This document shows, piece after piece, positions 24,689 to 32,980 of a DNA stretch of 64,000 bases (positions within the stretch are counted from its first letter, which is position 1; the number at the start of each line of letters is the position of its first letter). Under the pieces are notes generated by a model, which was not told the DNA's origin, did not search any database, and saw nothing but the letters and a program-made list of their open reading frames with translations. The DNA comes from Desulfomonile tiedjei (GTDB lineage Bacteria; Desulfobacterota; Desulfomonilia; Desulfomonilales; Desulfomonilaceae), in contig JACRDF010000010.1 in assembly GCA_016212925.1 (NCBI GenBank), forward strand, positions 186,001 to 250,000, given 5' to 3'. Both the position numbers and the translations under genes were made by a program.

Positions 24689-25462
24689 ATGTTTAAATTG
24701 ATCCTGAAATTTCAGGACACGGTGATCAAGGAATACGAATTTGATGCAACCCCTATTACCATTGGCAGGCGTGACGACAACGACGTAGTGGTAGACAACA
24801 TGGCTGTTTCAGGCCACCACGCGGTCATCGAGATGGAAGACCCGAATTATTACGTTCTGGTCGACCTGGAGTCGCTGAACGGCACCTTTGTCAAAGAAAA
24901 GAAGATAAGTCGCGAAAAGCTATTCGACGGCGACTCATTCCTTGTGGGCAAGCATCTCCTGACATTTGTGGATCGGCGCCCGGAATCCGAGCGACCCACC
25001 CGAGAGGAGCTGCCGGGACCGAAAGCCGCGGAAAAATCGTTCCGCGACACGATGATACTGGACACCCAAGCTCAACAGGAACTCTTGGCGAAACACGCCG
25101 CGGAAAAAGGTGTCGACCAGGAACAGCTGGCTGAAAAGCCCAAAAGGATAGAACTGTACGGTTCGTTGACAATCATTGCCGGTGGAACCCCACAAATCAT
25201 CGACCTTACCAAGCGCCTTACAACGCTGGGGAAATCGAACGATTCAGACATCAAGTGTAGCGGCTTGCTGGTAGGGAAGACCTCGGCTCTAATTAACAAG
25301 CGGCCCAACGGGTATTTTCTTGCCTACAGAGAGGGCTTGAAAAAACCGGAAGTTAACGGCGAAGCGGTTCACACCCAAGTTCAGCTTCAGGACGGAGACG
25401 AAATAGCTATCGGAAATACCAGAATGACTTTTAATCTGCGGGAAGAGATTCTGTCGAGCTAA
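24689..25462 (+). CDS. FHA-domain protein (tandem FHA-like domains)
   Basis: A 257-residue cytosolic protein. The N-terminal FHA domain has the phosphothreonine-binding residues: ITIGRR (R27), SGHH (Ser41, His44) and NGT (64-66). A charged linker follows (about 95-155), then a second, degenerate FHA-like region with TTLGKSNDSDIKC, a loop lacking the S..H pair (GKTSALI), and LQDGDEIAIGNTRMTF. The second domain may not bind phosphopeptide. The start at 24689 has GGAGG six bases upstream, and 90 bases separate it from the phosphatase gene, arguing for co-transcription. Confidence 0.88.
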   Translation: MFKLILKFQDTVIKEYEFDATPITIGRRDDNDVVVDNMAVSGHHAVIEMEDPNYYVLVDLESLNGTFVKEKKISREKLFDGDSFLVGKHLLTFVDRRPESERPTREELPGPKAAEKSFRDTMILDTQAQQELLAKHAAEKGVDQEQLAEKPKRIELYGSLTIIAGGTPQIIDLTKRLTTLGKSNDSDIKCSGLLVGKTSALINKRPNGYFLAYREGLKKPEVNGEAVHTQVQLQDGDEIAIGNTRMTFNLREEILSS

Positions 25463-25537
25463 TTCCGCGGCGAGGTTGAGTCCTTCCCATCGGTTCCGGA
25501 TTCGGCCGCAAAACCAATTCGCGTTAAGGAGGGTAAT

Positions 25538-25909
25538 GTGCCCATAATTCAGATAAATCTTTATGAAGGGCGATCTCAAGCGGAGAAAATAGCCATCTGC
25601 AGAAGCATTCAGGACGCTATAAAACAAGCGCTATCAATCACCCACGACAACTTTCACCATCGCATTTGTGAATTTAATGACTCAACTCTGCTGATTCCTC
25701 CGGGAAGATCCAAGAATTACATAATGATTGAAATAAACATGCTACCTGGAAGGGATGAAGCTCTCAAACTTGAAATGTTCAGGAAGATAGAAGCAAATCT
25801 GAAGCAGTTCAATATTTCCTCGGATGATATTCTGATTATATGTCACGACCCGAGTTTGGAAAACTGGTATATCAGGGGAAAAAGCGGAATAGAAATGCGC
25901 AGTAAATAA
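25538..25909 (+). CDS. Tautomerase-family (4-oxalocrotonate tautomerase-like) protein
   Basis: A 123-residue protein beginning (Met)-Pro-Ile-Ile-Gln-Ile, the family's catalytic N-terminal proline once Met is removed. A beta-alpha-beta unit is visible (PIIQINLYEGRSQAEKIAIC, then RSIQDAIKQAL) followed by a second, similar unit (NYIMIEINMLPGRDEALKLE), suggesting a fused double-unit form of the tautomerase fold. GTG start with AAGGAGG upstream. The substrate is unknown. It follows the FHA gene by 75 bases on the same strand. Confidence 0.8.
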   Translation: MPIIQINLYEGRSQAEKIAICRSIQDAIKQALSITHDNFHHRICEFNDSTLLIPPGRSKNYIMIEINMLPGRDEALKLEMFRKIEANLKQFNISSDDILIICHDPSLENWYIRGKSGIEMRSK

Positions 25910-25962
25910 TTCCGGCTATTAAGCCCGCCGAAGCCCTCGACCTATGCAATGACCTCGCGTCA

Positions 25963-25995
25963 GGAGCGGCGGAACCGCATCCTACGCGCCGCTCC
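25963..25995. terminator. GC-rich hairpin between convergent genes
   Basis: GGAGCGGCG, a 15-base loop, CGCCGCTCC, in the 124-base gap between the convergent tautomerase and DUF3999 genes. A bidirectional stop is the likely role, but no T-run follows, so it is not a standard intrinsic terminator. Confidence 0.4.
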
Positions 25996-26033
25996 GGTCC
26001 GGATTTGAAGCAGCTACGCAATTCCTCTTGCGA

Positions 26034-27359
26034 TTAAAAGCCCGTGTTGGCTGCTCCGGCCCCGCGCCTCCCACGCGATCTTTTCGACCAGCGCACCTTA
26101 AGCATAATTATGAACAGCAGCAGCAATCCGGCCAGTAGCATCGTCACGCCCAGTATTTTTTGAAGGCTCGATGCATCGGCTTTTCGAGGCATTTCAGGTC
26201 TTTGGGGAGGCGAAGGAGAGACGATGTTCTTCTGCTCCTGCCCCAGACTGATTTCCGACGATGCGGCCGCAACCTCGTTCACGTTTATGGATGGAGCATC
26301 CAGACCGCCCGACGCGGCCCCGGCCTTGGGATTGTCAAAGAACAAACGATAGTCCTGGCCTCGTTGATGTTTGAATACCGCCATACGAACAGCAGCGGTG
26401 GCACGCAATTTGTCCACGCTCACAGCTCCGCGGGTACCCCCCGAGAGTTCAAGCTTGAGGTAACGGTATGTCTGAGGACTAAACCGAGCTTCGAGGCTCT
26501 CCTTCACAGCTTCTTCCCTACGCAAACGAAACATCGTGCCCTCGAATATCCGCTTCCATGATTCCGGGGAAGAGGAGGACGCTCCGTAGACGAGCACTTT
26601 CTTAGTGAATTCATTGGTGGGGGAAGAGAGCCGGACCAGGGCCGTAGGAAAGCGTTTCTCGCCCAGGTCCGCGACTATCGTCGTGGAACCCGTGGCAGGG
26701 TCGGATCGGTTTTCTCTGATCCTGACGTCAAGAGGCCAAGATAAGTTCGAGTCAGCCGGGGGTGGATAACAGAGGATGCCATCGACTTTCAGCGGCGGTT
26801 TGTCGTCGTCAATGATGCGAATATGAACGTATTGAAAATTATTCAAATGATAAAAGACGTTGAGACTGCGCACCGGCACAGGTCCTGCCAGGTCCGCTAC
26901 CAGGCCGTCCATTTGAACCACGTAGCTCTCTTTGGTGTTGTCGGAGCCCCTGATTTCAACCTTGCGGACAAAATCCTTGGAAGGTGTCTGGATAAGAACT
27001 CCTTGTGTCAGGATTTTGGCCTGCTTGTCGATCCATATGTCAGTCCACTTGCCTTGTTTGCGTGCCATCCGGAATACTTTGGCAGGGAACGCCTCGCCGT
27101 CATCGCCGGCCGTGCCTTCCACGATGGTGAACGGGACAACAGCGTGGTTCGAGGATACTAATCTCAGGTCGGCCATATCGCGACGCGACTTCTCGATTAG
27201 TTCAGAATCCAGAGATATTCCTGCCAGGCCATCGGGGAAATGAGGCGGAATTCGAACTTCCCGGAATCGCTTCCATTCTCCGGAGTCAAAATCTGCGGCA
27301 GCGGCCCCGGCAAACAGTAAAGCGAGAACAAGCGGAAAAATAAGCCCTATTAGGCCCAT
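26034..27359 (-). CDS. DUF3999-like membrane-anchored periplasmic protein
   Basis: A 441-residue protein: signal peptide (MGLIGLIFPLVLALLFAGAA), a long beta-rich periplasmic region with two discoidin-like stretches (W..D.WID.Q....V.I.T...DFVRKVEI and FTKKVLVYGASSSSPESWKR), and one C-terminal membrane helix (LGVTMLLAGLLLLFIIMLK) with a basic tail. This layout matches DUF3999 proteins of unknown function, some found with membrane-stress genes. ATG 27359 is chosen because the promoter at 27416-27444 would start transcription about two bases before the alternative ATG at 27407. It stands alone. Confidence 0.65.
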   Translation of the reverse strand: MGLIGLIFPLVLALLFAGAAAADFDSGEWKRFREVRIPPHFPDGLAGISLDSELIEKSRRDMADLRLVSSNHAVVPFTIVEGTAGDDGEAFPAKVFRMARKQGKWTDIWIDKQAKILTQGVLIQTPSKDFVRKVEIRGSDNTKESYVVQMDGLVADLAGPVPVRSLNVFYHLNNFQYVHIRIIDDDKPPLKVDGILCYPPPADSNLSWPLDVRIRENRSDPATGSTTIVADLGEKRFPTALVRLSSPTNEFTKKVLVYGASSSSPESWKRIFEGTMFRLRREEAVKESLEARFSPQTYRYLKLELSGGTRGAVSVDKLRATAAVRMAVFKHQRGQDYRLFFDNPKAGAASGGLDAPSINVNEVAAASSEISLGQEQKNIVSPSPPQRPEMPRKADASSLQKILGVTMLLAGLLLLFIIMLKVRWSKRSRGRRGAGAANTGF

Positions 27360-27415
27360 GGGGCAGCGCGGCCTGACCGTTTTGGCAACAAGGACTCTCC
27401 CAAACATGGGGGCGG

Positions 27416-27444
27416 ATTATATACCCGCAATTGCTTGGGATCAA
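27416..27444 (-). promoter_or_regulatory. Sigma70-type promoter of the DUF3999 gene
   Basis: On the minus strand: TTGATC (27439-27444), exactly 17 bases, TATAAT (27416-27421). The perfect -10 box and correct spacing make this one of the best promoters in the window. Predicted transcription start is near 27409. Confidence 0.75.
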
Positions 27445-27511
27445 GGAATTCTCCATGTCGGGATCAATACCTCCGGTACGGGCGGGCGCATCATTCATGC
27501 CGATGTCAATG

Positions 27512-27554
27512 ATATGTGGGGCAGTCCCGCGAGCCGCGGGACTGCCCCACATAT
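27512..27554. repeat. Perfect 20-bp-stem hairpin
   Basis: Arm 27512-27531 (ATATGTGGGGCAGTCCCGCG), loop AGC, arm 27535-27554. A half-arm with the same text (GGGACTGCCCCACA) recurs at 45445-45458. There is no T-run on either side, so it is unlike an intrinsic terminator and more like a REP-type palindromic unit. Confidence 0.75.
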
Positions 27555-27630
27555 AAGAAACTGCCGCCCAAAAACTGAACGCCTGCTGTCGGAGGCACAT
27601 GAACGCTGCTTCGGATAAATTCGCGTTACC

Positions 27631-27763
27631 ATTCAGTTGTCAGCGGCGAAAGACTGTCATTGCGAGCGCAGCGAAGCAATCTCAGCGCTCAAAGGCAGAG
27701 ATTGCTTCGTCGTTTCACTCCTCGCAATGACACAGAATGGCAAATTTCCCAGCGTAACTGAAT
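27631..27763. repeat. GTCATTGCGAG hairpin repeat, copy 3, with outer arms
   Basis: The core (27656-27731) starts GTCATTGCGAGCG and ends CTCCTCGCAATGAC. Outer arms ATTCAGTT (27631-27638) and AACTGAAT (27756-27763) close the unit at 133 bases, as in copy 2. The 10-mer AAATTCGCGT flanks it on both sides (27617-27626 and 27770-27779), which may be an insertion-site duplication. Confidence 0.8.
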
Positions 27764-27858
27764 GATTACAAATTCGCGTAGTTTCACGTTCTTGTTGCGC
27801 ATTACTATTGTTATACTGGAGTTCACGTAGTTCGGCGGAATGCAGGCGGAATTTTGGA

Positions 27859-30519
27859 ATGGAAGTTATTACCACACATTTGAATGCAGACTTCGATGCA
27901 TTTGCCTCTATGGTCGCGGCCAAGAAGCTTTATCCTGAGGCTTTGGTGGCTTTCCCGGGTTCCCAGGAAAAAAACCTCAGGGATTTTTTCATAGAGTCCA
28001 CGCTGTACATCCTGTCCATAGAACGGGCCAAGGACATTGATCTCGACCAGATAGATCGGCTGATCCTCGTTGATACCCGGCAGCGCAGCAGGATAGGCAG
28101 GTTCGCATCCGTGGCCGCTTCGGGACAAGCCGAAATCCATGTGTACGATCATCATCCCGATTCGGAAGATGACATAAAGGGGGACGTCGAGTTCGTCATC
28201 GAGGTGGGCGCTACAGTGACGCTCCTTATCGGAAAGATCCGAGAACGGGGAATTGAGCTGACCTCGGAAGAGGCTACCGTCCTGGCGCTGGGCATCTACG
28301 AAGACACGGGATCATTCAGCTTTTCGTCCACCACGCCCGCGGACTTGGAAGCCGCGAGCTGGCTGTTGGAAAAGGGGGCCAACCTCAACATCATTTCCAA
28401 CATGATGACCAGTGAAATGAGCAAAGATCAGATCGAACTGCTTCATCAACTTATACAGGAATCGGAAGTCGTCAGTCTGGGAGGACTTGAAATAGTCGTC
28501 ACGGCCGCCAGCTCGGAGAGTTATGTGGGAGATCTGGCAATCCTTGTCCATAAGCTTAAGGACATGGAAAACCTCGAGGCCATCTTTGCAATCGTCAGGA
28601 TGGAGGATCGGGTCCACTTGATTGGCCGCAGCAGCCTGGATGAAGTCAACGCGGGTGAAATCGCCGCGGAATTTGGGGGCGGTGGGCACGCTACGGCAGC
28701 AAGCGCAACTGTAAGAGACATGTCTTTGTACGAAGCTCGCGAAAAGGTTGTCGCTCTGTTGCGCGAAAAAGTGCGTCCGAAGCAAAAAGCCGGTGAAATT
28801 ATGAGCCGACCTGTCATTACCATCGGCCCTGACCAGACACTCGGCGACGCTGCCGACTTCCTTAGCCGCTACCAGGTAAGCTCTCTCCCGGTCGTGCGAG
28901 ACGGCTCAATACTGGGCATAGTTCATCGCAACGCGGTTGAGAAGGCCATTCACCACGGTCTGGAGAAGGCGAAAGTGTCCGACTACATGAATCCCGGTGT
29001 AGTGTTTGTGACGCCTCAGGAACCCATCGAAAAGGCCTTGAAAATGACCGTTGGAGGCAGAAACAGGCTTGTGCCGGTGATTGAAGATGGCAAATTGGTC
29101 GGCGTAATCTCCCGGAGCGATCTGCTTGAACACTTGCGGCTGCCCCGGAGAAGCGATACCACGGGGCCGGAAGAATTCCCAATAGGCCGCGTGCGAAGCA
29201 AGAGCGTCCGCAAGCTTATGGAGGAGCGCCTGCCGGAGCACATAGTCAAGATCTTGAGGCGCTCGGGCGAGGTCGCTGCTAGGAGACATGAAGAGGTCTA
29301 TCTGGTCGGAGGAGCCGTGCGGGACCTCCTGTTGAGAAACAGCAATCTGGATATCGACCTCGTGGTGGAAGGGGAGGGGATCCCATTTGCCAGAGGACTG
29401 GCTGCGGAGTTCCCGGGTTGCCGAGTGAGAGGCCACGAGAAATTCGGCACGGCGGTCCTTCTTTTTGCGGACGGCTTCAAGATAGATGTAGCCACAGCGC
29501 GACACGAGTTTTACGCCAGGCCCGGCGCTCTTCCCACCGTGGAGACCAGTTCGCTCAAACGGGACCTGTACCGCCGCGATTTCACCATGAACACGCTGGC
29601 GGTGAGCCTTAATCCTCGAACCTTCGGCCAGGTGAGCGACTTCTTCGGCGGAGCGCGCGATATCAAAGAAAAGGTCATTCGAGTCCTGCACAACCTCGCA
29701 TTTGTGGAAGACCCCACGAGGATACTGCGGGCGGTGCGCTTCAGCAGTCGCTTCGGCTTTGCTATCGGCAAGCACACGCTTAACTTGATCAAGGGGGCCA
29801 TAAAGCTCAAGGTTTTCGATAGGGTTGAAGGCAAACGGCTCCTGAACGAACTCATTCACATACTCAACGAGAAGAACCCCCTTGCCCCCCTGACACTGAT
29901 GGCAAGCTACGGGATCGTCGAGGCCCTCCACCCTCCGTTGACACTAGGCCCCAAAACCCAGGAACTCATGGAAGCCGTATCCGGAGTGCTCTCGTGGTGG
30001 AAGTTTCTATTCCTTAAGGACAATCTGGAACCCTGGTTCGTATATTTCCTGGCGCTCACCGACACGCTGGGTGATGATGATTTTGAGGCTGCGATGCGCC
30101 GTTTTTCCATAACGGGATGGCAGGCGGCAAATCTTAGGCAGGAACGGATCGAGTTGCGCCAAGTGCTGGCCCTGTTTGCAAGGGGCCAGGTGGAACGGCC
30201 CAGTCAAATAGTGGCGCAGCTTAGAAGGTTTTCCATGGAAGCCCTTCTGTTCATGATGGCCAAGAGCGCCCGAGAACAAACTCGCATGGCCCTGGCAGAC
30301 TATATAAATACCCTGAGGTATGTGAAGCCTCTCTTAAGAGGGCAAGACCTCATTGGCATGGGTTACTCGCCGGGACCGGTGTTCACGTCAATTCTTCGTG
30401 CGACTCGGAACGCCCGCCTGGACGGTAAGATCGTTACCGAGGAGGACGAGCGCGAATTTATCCGGAAGACATTTCCTTTGGAAACTGGCAACGGGGTGTT
30501 AGGTCCCAGCCCTTCTTGA
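27859..30519 (+). CDS. DHH/DHHA1-CBS-tRNA nucleotidyltransferase fusion (CCA- or A-adding type)
   Basis: An 886-residue three-part protein. Residues 1-300 are a DHH phosphoesterase (NADFDAFAS, DTR, YDHHPDS with DHH at 97-99, and DHHA1 GGGGHATAAS near 272). Residues about 314-425 are two CBS domains (IMSRPVITIGPDQTLGDAAD; DYMNPGVVFVTPQEPIEKAL) that bind adenosyl ligands. The rest is a class II polynucleotide transferase (LVGGAVRDLLLRNSNLDIDL with the catalytic D-x-D; RRDFTMNTLAVSL; RILRAVRF). This fusion is known in Desulfobacterota and Aquificae, where it adds A (or CCA) to tRNA 3' ends. ATG 27859 is preferred over the open frame from 27808. Confidence 0.92.
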   Translation: MEVITTHLNADFDAFASMVAAKKLYPEALVAFPGSQEKNLRDFFIESTLYILSIERAKDIDLDQIDRLILVDTRQRSRIGRFASVAASGQAEIHVYDHHPDSEDDIKGDVEFVIEVGATVTLLIGKIRERGIELTSEEATVLALGIYEDTGSFSFSSTTPADLEAASWLLEKGANLNIISNMMTSEMSKDQIELLHQLIQESEVVSLGGLEIVVTAASSESYVGDLAILVHKLKDMENLEAIFAIVRMEDRVHLIGRSSLDEVNAGEIAAEFGGGGHATAASATVRDMSLYEAREKVVALLREKVRPKQKAGEIMSRPVITIGPDQTLGDAADFLSRYQVSSLPVVRDGSILGIVHRNAVEKAIHHGLEKAKVSDYMNPGVVFVTPQEPIEKALKMTVGGRNRLVPVIEDGKLVGVISRSDLLEHLRLPRRSDTTGPEEFPIGRVRSKSVRKLMEERLPEHIVKILRRSGEVAARRHEEVYLVGGAVRDLLLRNSNLDIDLVVEGEGIPFARGLAAEFPGCRVRGHEKFGTAVLLFADGFKIDVATARHEFYARPGALPTVETSSLKRDLYRRDFTMNTLAVSLNPRTFGQVSDFFGGARDIKEKVIRVLHNLAFVEDPTRILRAVRFSSRFGFAIGKHTLNLIKGAIKLKVFDRVEGKRLLNELIHILNEKNPLAPLTLMASYGIVEALHPPLTLGPKTQELMEAVSGVLSWWKFLFLKDNLEPWFVYFLALTDTLGDDDFEAAMRRFSITGWQAANLRQERIELRQVLALFARGQVERPSQIVAQLRRFSMEALLFMMAKSAREQTRMALADYINTLRYVKPLLRGQDLIGMGYSPGPVFTSILRATRNARLDGKIVTEEDEREFIRKTFPLETGNGVLGPSPS

Positions 30520-30554
30520 CGTGACTTTCGATGCGGACTTATAATGTAATTACA
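30516..30554 (+). promoter_or_regulatory. mazEF promoter and operator-like dyad
   Basis: TTGACG (30516-30521), 18 bases, TATAAT (30540-30545), then the dyad TGTAATTACA (30545-30554) just past the -10 box and a GGAAGG ribosome site before the start at 30577. The same layout precedes the second mazE (35114-35143). MazE antitoxins usually autorepress, so the dyad is a candidate binding site. Confidence 0.65.
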
Positions 30555-30576
30555 TTTCAACCGGAAGGATTGCTCT

Positions 30577-30825
30577 ATGAAAACCCGTTTAGTGCGTATC
30601 GGTAATTCGCGGGGCATCCGCCTCCCCAAGTCTTTAATCGCTCAGGCCGGGTTGACCGAAGAAGTGGAGCTTCGCGTGCAGGATGGGGCTATAATTCTCG
30701 AACGTACGACAAGTACGCGGTCAGGCTGGGCAGAGGCCGCGAAGGAATTGCGTCAGCGTGATGAGGACCTGTTACTCGATCCTATGAATTCTACCAATTT
30801 TGATGAGAAGGAATGGGAGTGGTGA
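30577..30825 (+). CDS. mazE: MazE-type antitoxin (AbrB-fold)
   Basis: An 82-residue antitoxin. The N-terminal AbrB/SpoVT swapped-hairpin domain is clear: MKTRLVRIGNSRGIRLPKSL, then IAQAGLTEEVELRVQDGAII. The acidic C-terminal tail (LLLDPMNSTNFDEKEWEW) is the part that would thread onto MazF. Its stop overlaps the mazF start (TGATG), typical for a co-translated antitoxin-toxin pair. A close paralogue is encoded at 35175-35411. It is likely an autorepressor through the dyad upstream. Confidence 0.93.
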   Translation: MKTRLVRIGNSRGIRLPKSLIAQAGLTEEVELRVQDGAIILERTTSTRSGWAEAAKELRQRDEDLLLDPMNSTNFDEKEWEW

Positions 30826-31157
30826 TGATGGCTGAGGCTGTCCATCGCGGCGATGTGTTTTTGATCGGTCTGGACCCCACTCGTGGCGGCGAGATTCAGA
30901 AGACCCGGCCTTGCGTGATAGTCTCGCCTGACGAACTCAACTCCAACTTGAAAACCTTCATCGTGGCGCCCCTGACAACTGGAAGCCATTCCTATCCATT
31001 CCGCGTGCCGTGCAGGTTTGAAGACCGCCCAGGCCATGTAGTCCTTGACCAGATTCGCACTGTCGATCGTGAACGCTTAGTGAGAAGACTTGGAAAGCTT
31101 TCGGCATCTACGCTTCAAAAGACTCTGACAATACTGCAAGAAATGTTCGCACCATGA
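30825..31157 (+). CDS. mazF: MazF-type endoribonuclease toxin
   Basis: A 110-residue PemK/MazF mRNA interferase. Conserved blocks: VHRGDVFLIGLDPTRGGEIQ, KTRPCVIVSPD, FIVAPLTT, and VVLDQIRTVDRERLVRRLG with the catalytic-region Asp-Gln-Ile-Arg. The Arg/Thr pair of the GEIQKTRP strand and the DQIRT strand form the RNA-cleaving site in the family. The start is one of two tandem ATGs (30825 or 30828); GGGAG lies five or eight bases upstream inside mazE. Unlike the second mazE copy, this pair is intact. Confidence 0.94.
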   Translation: MMAEAVHRGDVFLIGLDPTRGGEIQKTRPCVIVSPDELNSNLKTFIVAPLTTGSHSYPFRVPCRFEDRPGHVVLDQIRTVDRERLVRRLGKLSASTLQKTLTILQEMFAP

Positions 31158-31269
31158 TTGGTGGCTAACATGGCATCGACCGGCCCGGCAGCCGGAAGGA
31201 GGGCTTGTTGACATTGACTGGGCGTGCTCGACACCCCTGCACGACTTCCCGGGAACCGGAGGCCGTACC

Positions 31270-31750
31270 ATGAACATTCTCACAATTAATCTGCTCTTCA
31301 GCACCTTTGTGTTTTGGATTGCGGCCAGGATCTACGTCCTGCCAAGGCTCCCCGAACTCAGTCCCAGGACCGTGCTGCTGCCAATTCTTCTGCTGCATTC
31401 CTTCCGACACCTTGGACTGATGTTTCTGGCGCCCGGGGGCCACCTATCCCGGCATTCCGCCGCAGTTTGCTTATCCGGCTGCGTACGGCGATCTCCTGGC
31501 TGCTCTGTTGGCTCTGGCCTCGATTGCCGCAGTGGCGAGGGATTTCAGAGGGAGCCGATTTCTGGTTTGGACTTTCAACGTGGAAGGCACGGTGGATCTT
31601 CTTTTGGCGACAACACTGGCCACAATCTATGGAGCCCCACCGCACATGGGCCCAGCCTACTGGATCCCCGCGTTCTGGGTCCCTGCGCTGTTGGTGACGC
31701 ACTACATCACGTTTGTAGTTCTGATCAAGTACTGGAGAGGAGCAGCCTAA
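31270..31750 (+). pseudogene. Membrane protein gene broken by a +1 frameshift in a G5 run
   Basis: The frame from ATG 31270 gives MNILTINLLFSTFVFWIAAR and a second hydrophobic stretch, then changes character after LAPGG. One extra base in GGGGG (31435-31439) explains it: removing one G restores LAPGATYPGIPPQFAYPAAY and continues to a sensible end, VTHYITFVVLIKYWRGAA, at 31750. The repaired product is about 159 residues with four membrane helices. I do not recognise the family. A homopolymer error in sequencing is as likely as true inactivation. Confidence 0.65.
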
Positions 31751-31766
31751 TACCGCAGCGGCGGCA

Positions 31767-32174
31767 TTACTTGACCGATCGAATCTCACTGAGACCTTCG
31801 GTGGCCAGCGCGTCGGCTTGCCCGTTCTCCTGCCTGGGAATCCACTTTAGGCGCCAGCCGGGATGTTCACCGAGAAACCAGCGCATTCTCATAATAAGTT
31901 CGCGAAAACGGTTTGAATCACGGGTATGCATTTGGCCGTTGACCTGACACACGACGGTTCTGCTGTCCCCGTGTATAATCGCCTCATCAATTCTTAAGGA
32001 ATAGAGGCGTTCCAGGACAGCGAGCAGTGCCAAATATTCGGCCTTGAGAGCGTCCCCGCGACCTGCAAATTCAGAAGCCTGATGAATGGGAAAACCGCGG
32101 CCATCGCGAATCACGTAGCCAATCCCGCAGTAGTTCAAAAAACACGAACCATCGAAATAAGCCTTGCAGCCCAT
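31767..32174 (-). CDS. Ribonuclease HI-like protein
   Basis: A 135-residue RNase H-fold protein. The four metal-binding acids expected for RNase HI are present: D8 (AYFDGS), E46 (LKAEYLALL), D70 (IIHGDSRTV) and D121 (ENGQADALA). The basic handle region of E. coli RNase HI is missing and the protein is of the shorter, archaeal/plant-like type that can cleave RNA in RNA:DNA hybrids. It is convergent with the frameshifted membrane gene, ending 17 bases past it. It is monocistronic. Confidence 0.88.
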   Translation of the reverse strand: MGCKAYFDGSCFLNYCGIGYVIRDGRGFPIHQASEFAGRGDALKAEYLALLAVLERLYSLRIDEAIIHGDSRTVVCQVNGQMHTRDSNRFRELIMRMRWFLGEHPGWRLKWIPRQENGQADALATEGLSEIRSVK

Positions 32175-32225
32175 GTCGCACCTTTCGTTGAGTCGTGTGA
32201 TTAGAGGGAATCGCTGACATTTGTG

Positions 32226-32693
32226 TCACTTATAGTAACCCGCGCCCACATACATGTTGCGCCCGGGGACTTTTTTGACAAAGCTGGCTTTCTGAAACTG
32301 TTCTTTCTCCGCGGTTTTGGCCCACCAGTATTCTACCCAGCCCGACCCGGACTCTTCAGCGGTCTGCTTGAAATGGGCAAAGAGCGGTTTTCCCTTGAGG
32401 TCTTTCATTTCACTCACGTTTTCGCCTATGAGATCTCTCCTGTACGGATGTGCCAGTATCACATTCTCCATCGAGACTGCAAACACATATAACTCCTTGT
32501 CGATGAAAGGACCTTTCTGTGCGGAAAATACCTTAAGTGCGTAGTCGCCGCCTTTTTCTTCGATAAAGGATATGGCTTTTTCCACCAACTGGACGCAGTC
32601 TGTGGCGCGATCCGAATTCTCTGATGCGGCGAAGACCGGTGCAGTCTGACATGTGACAACTAGCGCCATCACAAACGCAATAAACGGTTTCAT
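32226..32693 (-). CDS. Secreted single-Cache-domain protein
   Basis: A 155-residue exported protein: signal peptide (FIAFVMALVVTCQTAPVFAA), then a single Cache_2-like sensor fold marked by FIEEKGGDYALKVFSAQKGP, FIDKELYVFAVSMENVILAH, NVSEMKDLKGKPLFAHF and the closing strand GWVEYWWAKTAEKEQFQKAS with VKKVPGRNMYVGAGYYK. Such stand-alone domains bind small ligands in the periplasm and often occur as the detached sensor of chemoreceptors. No receptor or kinase is adjacent. The start is ATG at 32693 without a strong ribosome site (GGGGGAC). Confidence 0.8.
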   Translation of the reverse strand: MKPFIAFVMALVVTCQTAPVFAASENSDRATDCVQLVEKAISFIEEKGGDYALKVFSAQKGPFIDKELYVFAVSMENVILAHPYRRDLIGENVSEMKDLKGKPLFAHFKQTAEESGSGWVEYWWAKTAEKEQFQKASFVKKVPGRNMYVGAGYYK

Positions 32694-32980
32694 AATGTCC
32701 CCCTCATTGCCTCAATTCATGCTGTCTTCAATATTCCCCGTCACTGTTGAGGCATTATGAGGTCCAAGCTAAAATTTCATGAAGACTGCTTCCTTGGAAT
32801 TTCTATCATTATGCTTTATCGTGATCAGGCCGAATCGCCTTCCCATGCGGACTGCGTGGGTTTCCGTATCATGGTTGGACGCAAGACCAAGGAGCGTCCG
32901 GCCTCTTTCGCTAAATAAAGCCTCTCCGGTCAATCTTCAAAAAGCTTCTATAACCTGCCACCACACCTCCCGGCGCTGAA
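32694..32980. other. Intergenic region without a supported gene
   Basis: This 287-base gap between two minus-strand genes has a 66-codon plus-strand frame (32779-32979) with no ribosome site and no recognisable sequence. No terminator or repeat is evident. Confidence 0.35.

Noticed and set aside
32779-32979. 66-codon plus-strand frame upstream of the GH13 gene
   Set aside because: No ribosome site, no recognisable product, and unlike the neighbouring genes in composition.
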